Shown here piece by piece: positions 58,434 through 64,000 of a stretch of 64,000 nt of DNA. The first letter of the stretch is position 1; the number at the start of each line of letters is the position of its first letter. The stretch lies in contig NC_008390.1 of assembly GCF_000203915.1 (NCBI RefSeq), positions 682,001-746,000 of the forward strand, given 5' to 3'. This DNA is from Burkholderia ambifaria AMMD. Lineage in GTDB: Bacteria > Pseudomonadota > Gammaproteobacteria > Burkholderiales > Burkholderiaceae. The notes beneath the pieces are model-generated. The model worked only from the letters and a program-made list of their open reading frames with translations, was not told the DNA's origin and ran no database searches. Made by a program: the position numbers and the translations under genes.

Positions 58434-59408
58434 TCAGGTCGGCAGTCTGTCGTCCAGCACGCGTTCGAGCGTGTCGAGTGCGAGCGCCGTCGCATCCGGC
58501 GCGACACAGTCGACGACGATCCGCTCGGGCATCGCGCGCAGCCAGGTGATCTGCCGTTTGCACAGCTGGCGCGTCGCGAAGATGCCCTTGTCGCGCATGG
58601 TCCGGTAGTCGGTGTCGCCGTCGAGGAATTCCCATGCCTGCCGGTAGCCGACGCAGCGCATCGACGGCAGGCCGAGATGCAGATCCTCGCGGCGGCGCAG
58701 CCGTTCGACCTCGTCGATGAAACCCGCGTCGAGCATCGCGTCGAAGCGTTGCGCGATGCGCGCGTGCAGCACCGCGCGGTCCGACGGTTCGAGCGCGACC
58801 GGCACGAAACGGTACGCGGCGGCCTCATCGTCCGCGCGCCGCGGCGCGGCGAGCAGCACCGACATCGGCTGCCCGCTCAGCAGGAACACTTCGAGCGCGC
58901 GCTGGATCCGCTGCGAATCGTTCGGCGCGAGCCGCGCGGCCGTCGCCGGGTCGACCTGCGCGAGCCGCGCATGCAGCGCGGGCCAGCCGTCGCGCGCGGC
59001 GTCGGCGTCGAGCTCGGCGCGCACGGCCGGATCGGCGGTCGGCAGGTCGTTGAGGCCCTGCGTCAGCGCCTTGTAGTACAGCATCGTGCCGCCCGCGAGC
59101 AGCGGCGTGCGGCCGCGCGCGGCGATCTCGCCGATCAGGCGCAGCGCGTCCGCGCGGAATTCGGCCGCCGAATACGCATCGGCCGGGTCGATGATGTCGA
59201 TCAGATGGTGCGGCACGCGCGCGCGTTCGTCGCGCGTCGGCTTCGCGGTGCCGATATCCATGTCGCGGTAGACGAGCGCCGAATCGACGCTGACGATCTC
59301 GATCGGCCGGCGCGCGGCCAGCGCCAGCGCGGCGGCCGTCTTGCCCGACGCGGTGGGGCCGAGCAGGCAGGTGATCGTCGTCGGACGGGACTGCGGTGAA
59401 GCGCTCAT
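58434..59408 (-). CDS. miaA: tRNA dimethylallyltransferase
   Basis: Isopentenylates A37 of tRNAs reading UNN codons. The 324-residue protein has the P-loop [73 protein letters not shown] and [16 protein letters not shown]. The true start [17 protein letters not shown] overlaps the mutL stop by 4 nt, the classical mutL-miaA coupling. The frame is open far upstream but that part is antisense to nothing conserved and overlaps mutL. Confidence 0.95.
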
Positions 59409-61390
59409 TGGCCGCGCATGAAGAGGCGGTCGAGATCGTTCAGCGTGAGCTGATACCAGGTCGGCCGGCCGTGATTGCACTGGTCCGCGCGTTCGGTCGC
59501 TTCCATCTGGCGCAGCAGCGCGTTCATCTCGTCGAGCGTCAGGCGCCGGTTCGCGCGCACCGCGTGGTGGCAGGCGAGCGTGCCGAGCAGTTCGTGCTGG
59601 CGCTCGGTGAGCACGCGCGAGCCGCCGAATGCGTGCAGGTCGGCGAGCACCGCGCGCGCGAGCGACTGCAGGTCCGCATCCTTCAGCAGCGCGGGCACCG
59701 CGCGGATCGCGAGCGTCGTCGGCGACAGCACCGCGAGGTCGAAGCCGAGCGATTCGAGCGTGTCGCGCTCTTCCTCGACCGTGCCGATCTCGACCGGCGT
59801 CGCCGTCATCGAGATCGGCAGCAGCAGCGACTGCACGGCGATCGTGCGGTCGGCGAGCGCGTTCTTGAACTGTTCGTACAGGATCCGCTCGTGCGCCGCA
59901 TGCATGTCGACGATCACGAGGCCGTGCGCGTTTTGCGCGAGCACGTAGATGCCGTGGATCTGGCCGAGCGCGAAGCCGAGCGGCTGCTCGTCGTGCGCGG
60001 TGGCCGCGAGCGGCGACGCGACGAAGCCCGGCGGCATGGTCGGCGCGCTCGCCGAATCGTGCGCGATGACGGTCGTGCCGTCCGGCGTGCCGGCGCCCGT
60101 GTCCTTGCGGCCGAACAGCGCGTCGTAGAGCGCGAGCGGCTGCGCGACCGGCAGCGTGCCCTGCGTCATGCGCGCCTGGCGCATCCACGTGTTGCCGGCC
60201 GACGATGAGGATGACGACGGCGACGAGAAGCCGCTGCCGCCCGTGCCGCTGGCGGCGCCCAGGCCGAGCGGCGTATTCAGGAACGACGCGGGGCCGCCCG
60301 GCGCCGGCGACAGTTGCGCGGCGTGGCCGCCCGCGGTGGTTTCCGGCGACGCGCCCGCATGGCGGGCGAGGGCGCGCTGGACCGCGTGGAACACGTACTG
60401 GTGGATCGAGCGCGAATCGCGGAACCGCACTTCGATCTTCGACGGGTGCACGTTCACGTCGACGGCTTCGGGCGGCAGGTCGAGGAACAGCACGTACGAC
60501 GGGTAGCGGTCGCCGTGGAGGACGTCCTCGTACGCCGCGCGCACCGCGTGCGTGAGCAACTTGTCGCGCACGAAGCGGCCGTTGACGAAGAAGTATTGCT
60601 GGTCGGCGCGGCCGCGGCTCGCGGTCGGCAGGCCCGCGCAGCCGTAGACGGCCAGCGGCCCCGCCTGCTCGTCGAGCGGCAGGTGCGCGGTGGCGAAGCC
60701 GTCGCCGAGGATCTTCGCGACGCGCTGCGCGGGTTCGGTCGCGTTCCAGTGCTCGACGGCCTTGCCGTTGTGCAGCACCGAGATCGCGACGTCCGGCCGC
60801 GCGAGCGCCGCGCGGCGGATCATTTCGAGGCAGTGGCCGAACTCGGTCTGCTCGCTTTTCAGGAACTTGCGGCGCGCGGGCGTGTTGAAGTACAGCTCGC
60901 GCACCTCGATCGTCGTGCCGACCGCACCGGCGGCCGGCGACAGCGCGCCCGTGGTCGCGTCGATCTTCGTCGCATGGGCGACCTCCGCCGTGCGGCTCGT
61001 GATCGACATCTCGGCGACCGACGCGATCGACGCGAGCGCTTCGCCGCGAAAACCCAGCGTCGCGACCGCCTCGAGCTCCTCGAGCGAGCGGATCTTGCTG
61101 GTCGCGTGGCGCATCAGCGCGAGCGGCAGTTCGTCGGGCGGAATCCCGCAGCCGTCGTCGGTAATCGAGATGCGCTTGACGCCGCCTTCCTCGAGCACGA
61201 TGCGCAGCGTCGTCGCGCCGGCGTCCATTGCGTTCTCGAGCAGCTCCTTGACGACCGACGCCGGGCGTTCGACGACCTCGCCGGCGGCGATCTGGCTGAT
61301 CAGCTGGTCGGGCAGGGGCTGGATCGCGCGCAGCGGGCGCGCGGCGGGGGCGGGCGCGGCGCCCGCGGCCGTTTCGGTGATTTCGGACAT
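59405..61390 (-). CDS. mutL: DNA mismatch repair protein MutL
   Basis: GHKL ATPase linking MutS recognition to strand incision, 661 residues. ATPase motifs are [37 protein letters not shown] and [15 protein letters not shown]. The C-terminal domain keeps the endonuclease-type metal motif [12 protein letters not shown] (DxHAx2Ex4E) plus ACHHAVRA and CNHGRPTW, so this MutL is probably a latent nicking endonuclease, as in bacteria without MutH. A Ser-rich linker ([13 protein letters not shown], about 390-405) joins the two. Confidence 0.95.
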
Positions 61391-61563
61391 GGCGGAATTA
61401 TAGCGAGGCGGCGGATGCCTGCCGGCGCCGCCGGTGGTTACGTTTTTTCACGGAGCCTTAAGGTAGTTTCGGTATGATGGCTCCGTTCCGCGCGCCGCCT
61501 TGGCTGGCGGGCGCTTCCGCTTTTTCCGGCCGTCACGGCCTTTTCGCCTTCGAGGAATCGCAT

Positions 61564-62247
61564 TTGGATACGCTGCTTCATTTCGTCAACCTGGTCCTGC
61601 ATATCGACGCGTTCCTCGGCGACTTCATCCGGCAGTACGGCGCATGGGTGTATCTGGTGTTGTTCCTGATCGTGTTTTGCGAGACGGGGCTCGTCGTGCT
61701 GCCGTTCCTGCCCGGCGATTCGCTGCTGTTCATCGGCGGTGCGTTCGGGGCGACGGGCGACATGAACGTCGTCGTGCTGATCGTGCTGCTGCTGGTCGCG
61801 GCGATTGCCGGCAATACCTTGAACTACGTGATCGGCCGCTGGGTCGGGCCGAAGGTGTTCAATACCCATATCCCGGTGCTCGAACGCTTCCTCGACCGCG
61901 CGGCGCTGGAGAAGACCCACTCGTTCTACGACAAGCACGGCGGCAAGACGATCGTGCTCGCGCGCTTCATTCCGGTCGTGCGCACGTTCGCGCCGTTCGT
62001 CGCCGGGGCGTCGTCGATGAGCTTCGCACGCTTCCAGCTGTTCAACGTGATCGGCGCGCTGGTCTGGGTGCTGCTGCTGGTGCTGCTCGGTTACTTCTTC
62101 GGCAATATCCCGTTCATCCGCCAGTATCTGAACGTGATCGTCCTGGTGGGGATTGGCGCGGCAATCGTGCCGATCGCGTTCGGCGCGCTGTGGAAGCTGG
62201 TGCGCGGGCGGCACTCCGGCGATGCGCGCAAGACGGGCGGGCGCTGA
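61564..62247 (+). CDS. DedA-family membrane protein
   Basis: The 227-residue multi-span inner-membrane protein has FIRQYGAWVYLVLFLIVFCE, GLVVLPFLPGDSLLFIGGAF and the family signature ARFIPVVRTFAPFVAGASSM, whose Arg residues are important in E. coli YqjA/YghB. DedA proteins act as undecaprenyl-phosphate or phospholipid flippases or support proton-motive force. The TTG at 61564 is chosen because GAGGAA lies 7 nt upstream and it gives the usual N-terminus; an ATG 30 codons earlier reads as Pro/Gly/Ala-rich leader. Confidence 0.88.
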   Translation: MDTLLHFVNLVLHIDAFLGDFIRQYGAWVYLVLFLIVFCETGLVVLPFLPGDSLLFIGGAFGATGDMNVVVLIVLLLVAAIAGNTLNYVIGRWVGPKVFNTHIPVLERFLDRAALEKTHSFYDKHGGKTIVLARFIPVVRTFAPFVAGASSMSFARFQLFNVIGALVWVLLLVLLGYFFGNIPFIRQYLNVIVLVGIGAAIVPIAFGALWKLVRGRHSGDARKTGGR

Positions 62248-62276
62248 GCCGGCACGTTTCGCTTCGGCGCAGTAAC

Positions 62277-62304
62277 AAGCGTGGCGGTTGCCACGCTTTT
62301 TTTT
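62277..62304. terminator. Terminator between dedA and mscS
   Basis: AAGCGTGGC-GGTT-GCCACGCTT (62277-62285 with 62290-62298) is followed by a T-run to 62304. Strong for dedA; only two A precede the stem, so it is weak for mscS on the other strand. Confidence 0.85.
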
Positions 62305-62316
62305 CGTCCGTGCGGT

Positions 62317-63129
62317 TCAGGTGGTGCGATGCGCGAGCGGCGTTTCGGGCGTCGGGTATTGCGCGTCGCGGAACGTCTCGAGGATCACGCGGTTGGTATC
62401 GCAGTACACCTGCCAGTAGTTCTCCGGCTGCGTCGACGGGCGCACGAACAGCAGCGGGCCTTCCGGCGTGAACTGCAGCACGCCGACGTCCGGCGCCGGC
62501 ACCTTCAGCACGTTCGGGATCACCTGGATCTGCGTCTTCAGGCGGTTGATCGCGTCGACGGCATCGACGCTGTTGGCGATCTTCGCGGTCAGGTCGACGC
62601 GGCGATGCGGCGATGCGCTGTAATTCGCGATGTTGTCCGAGAAGATCTTGTTGTTGCCGACGATCGTCACGATGTTGTCGGCGGTGATGATCGTCGTGCC
62701 GAACAGGCCGAGCTCCTTCACCGTGCCCGTGACGCCGCCCGCGCTGATCACGTCGCCGATCTTGAACGGACGCAGCACCTGCATGAACACGCCGGCGGCG
62801 AAGTGGGCGAGCAGGCCGCCCCAGGCGGTGCCGATCGCGAGGCCGAGGCCGGCGAGCAGTGCGGCGAACGACGTGGTCTGAACGCCGAAGATCTGCAGGA
62901 TCGCGAGGATCAGCAGGATCGTCAGCAGCACGCCGACCACCGAGGTCAGGTAGTCGGTGAGCGTCGGGTCGACCTTGCCGCTGCGGCGCACGACCTTGCC
63001 GAGCAGGCGGGTGCCGAGGCGGATCGCCCAACGGCCGATGAACCATAAGACGACTGCGGCGAGGAGGTTCAGGCCGAGGTCGAGGCCGCGGGTCATCAGG
63101 AATTGCTGGGCGGTTTCCAGGTTCGGCAT
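62317..63129 (-). CDS. Small-conductance mechanosensitive channel (MscS family)
   Basis: The 270-residue protein has three N-terminal membrane helices; the pore helix with the Ala/Gly pattern is FAALLAGLGLAIGTAWGGLL then AHFAAGVFMQVLRPFKIGDV, followed by the cytoplasmic beta domain (VTGTVKELGLFGTTIITADN, NNKIFSDNIANYS). Length and layout match minimal MscS such as E. coli YggB (286). Protects from hypo-osmotic shock. Convergent with dedA. Confidence 0.92.
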   Translation of the reverse strand: MPNLETAQQFLMTRGLDLGLNLLAAVVLWFIGRWAIRLGTRLLGKVVRRSGKVDPTLTDYLTSVVGVLLTILLILAILQIFGVQTTSFAALLAGLGLAIGTAWGGLLAHFAAGVFMQVLRPFKIGDVISAGGVTGTVKELGLFGTTIITADNIVTIVGNNKIFSDNIANYSASPHRRVDLTAKIANSVDAVDAINRLKTQIQVIPNVLKVPAPDVGVLQFTPEGPLLFVRPSTQPENYWQVYCDTNRVILETFRDAQYPTPETPLAHRTT

Positions 63130-63185
63130 GGGGGCTCCGGGGTGAGAGGTGACGGGATACTCGTCGCGGAAAAGGTCGCACTTTT

Positions 63186-63632
63186 ATAGCCGAGCTGGTT
63201 TGCTCTGGCAACTTCGCTGAACATCCGGACCTGCAGCGCTTCGTCGACGTGTTCGACGACGTTCACGTCGTGTCGGCCCTTGCACGCTTCTTCGGCGTGC
63301 GCCGCACGATCGGCCAGTTGCTGCGCGGACTGGCGCTCGAGACGGAAATTCCGGCGACGAAGCGTTCGCAGATCCTCGTCGCGCATTGCGCGTCCGACGA
63401 GCGCCAGCGGGGCACGGGCGTCTTCACCGCATTGTTTCGCGATGCGCTCGATACCGGCGCGCTGCCGGACGACGGCAGTCGCGACATCGTGCTCGACGTG
63501 CTGACCCGCAACGAGCGCGCAGCCTTTACGAACGACTTGGTTTTACCGCGGTACCGAGGCATCGCGCTCGATCGCCCCGGTTGCCGGGCGGGGCTCGATT
63601 CGATCAGGATGCGATTCGAGCACCGTAGTTGA
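63186..63632 (+). pseudogene. Degraded GNAT-family N-acetyltransferase
   Basis: The frame reads IAELVCSGNFAEHPDLQRFV then SQILVAHCASDERQRGTGVF, where QRGTGV is the acetyl-CoA-binding motif A, up to VLDVLTRNERA. The expected motif B then appears in a different frame as RSLYERLGFTAVP. Restoring four bases in the GCGCGC tract near 63515-63522 would rejoin NERA-RSLYERLGF exactly at family spacing. No ATG precedes the conserved part; the first usable start is GTG 63249. So it looks both 5'-truncated and frameshifted. Sequencing error in a GC repeat is the alternative for the shift. Confidence 0.55.
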
Positions 63633-63707
63633 CCGCACTTGCGCAGGCCGATCGCCTCATTACGGCTCGCGGGAATGCTGGGCTGACGATTGTTGAACGA
63701 GGGCGGC

Positions 63708-64000
63708 TTACGGCGCGCCGACGTCGGTATCCAGGGGCAATTTCTGCATGATCGTAGCGATGCATTCCGATGGGCTCGTTTCCGCTGTCCGCACGTGCAC
63801 TTCAGGGGACAACGGGTTTTCATAGGCGGAGCCGATGCCGGTGAATTGCGGGATGGCTCCCTGCCTCGCCAGCACATACAGCCCCTTGGGATCGCGCGCC
63901 TCCGCTACCTCCAACGCAACGTCGACGAAGACCTCGATAAACGTGCCGGGCGCAAAGCGCGCGCGAGCTCTACTGCGCGCGTCCCGGAAAGGCGAGATCA
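63708..64000 (-). CDS. cysC: Adenylylsulphate kinase, C-terminal part (5' end outside window)
   Basis: The last 97 codons are visible. The sequence ISPFRDARSRARARFAPGTF, IEVFVDVALEVAEARDPKGL, YVLARQGAIPQFTGIGSAYE and NPLSPEVHVRT matches the C-terminal half of APS kinase, which phosphorylates APS to PAPS. The P-loop half lies beyond the right edge, so I cannot tell whether it is a stand-alone CysC or the tail of a CysNC fusion, nor whether it serves assimilation or sulphated-glycan synthesis. Confidence 0.85.
   Translation of the reverse strand, partial: ISPFRDARSRARARFAPGTFIEVFVDVALEVAEARDPKGLYVLARQGAIPQFTGIGSAYENPLSPEVHVRTAETSPSECIATIMQKLPLDTDVGAP

Overview
This is a chromosomal window from a high-GC beta-proteobacterium, very probably Burkholderia (Burkholderia cepacia complex or a close relative). 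The evidence is the uniform GC-rich codon use, gene orders typical of the genus (queA-tgt-yajC-secD, recG-oxyR-katG-dps-ubiA, grpE-trx-dnaK-dnaJ-pabBC, hda-HAD-pcnB-folK-dgk-panB, mutL-miaA) and protein sequences that read as Burkholderia orthologues. Most of the window is conserved housekeeping sequence. I saw no rRNA, tRNA, CRISPR array, prophage or intact insertion sequence.

Layout. 1-4831 (minus): queA-tgt-yajC-secD, queuosine tRNA modification joined to Sec translocon genes; secD runs off the left edge. 4999-13109 (plus): recG, then a peroxide-defence block (oxyR, a 45-codon ORF, katG, a 57-codon ORF, dps), then ubiA. 13201-20571 (minus): proC, yggS, glcF-glcE-glcD and a D-lactate-dehydrogenase-like FAD oxidase; a 232-bp MITE-like inverted-repeat element sits exactly at the glcE/glcF junction. 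20712-22566 (plus): cobalamin adenosyltransferase and flavohaemoglobin hmp behind an NsrR-like site. 22645-31578 (minus): a VapC/Phd-type toxin-antitoxin pair, DAHP synthase aroG behind a complete-looking aromatic attenuator, tldD, a nitrilase-family amidase and yhdP. 31807-36994 (plus): glnE and a secreted multidomain metalloprotease. 37105-39676 (minus): recN, nadK. 39807-49430 (plus): hrcA, hemH, hslR, grpE, a thioredoxin-like gene, dnaK, dnaJ and a fused pabBC. 49582-54686 (minus): the hda-HAD-pcnB-folK-dgk-panB operon. 54925-64000: purM, a SnoaL-like gene, a divergent tetA/tetR pair with two near-canonical tet operators, miaA-mutL, dedA, mscS, a decayed GNAT gene and the 3' end of a cysC-like APS kinase.

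How the genes work together. OxyR, KatG and Dps form a peroxide sensing, detoxification and iron-sequestration unit. GlcDEF oxidises glycolate, with a related oxidase alongside. HrcA, GrpE, DnaK, DnaJ and Hsp15 form a heat-shock block, and two RpoH-like promoters are visible. FolK and PabBC both feed folate synthesis; PanB feeds pantothenate synthesis.

The strongest candidates for something undescribed are: (1) the aroG leader, in which a strong promoter precedes a 21-codon peptide containing FYFYFFW, an antiterminator strand and an intrinsic terminator; (2) the TA-flanked palindromic element that turned a presumed TAA-ATG glcE/glcF junction into two separated genes; (3) chromosomal high-GC tetA/tetR with operators almost identical to those of Tn10; and (4) several small genes (45, 57 and 53 codons) that standard length cut-offs miss.
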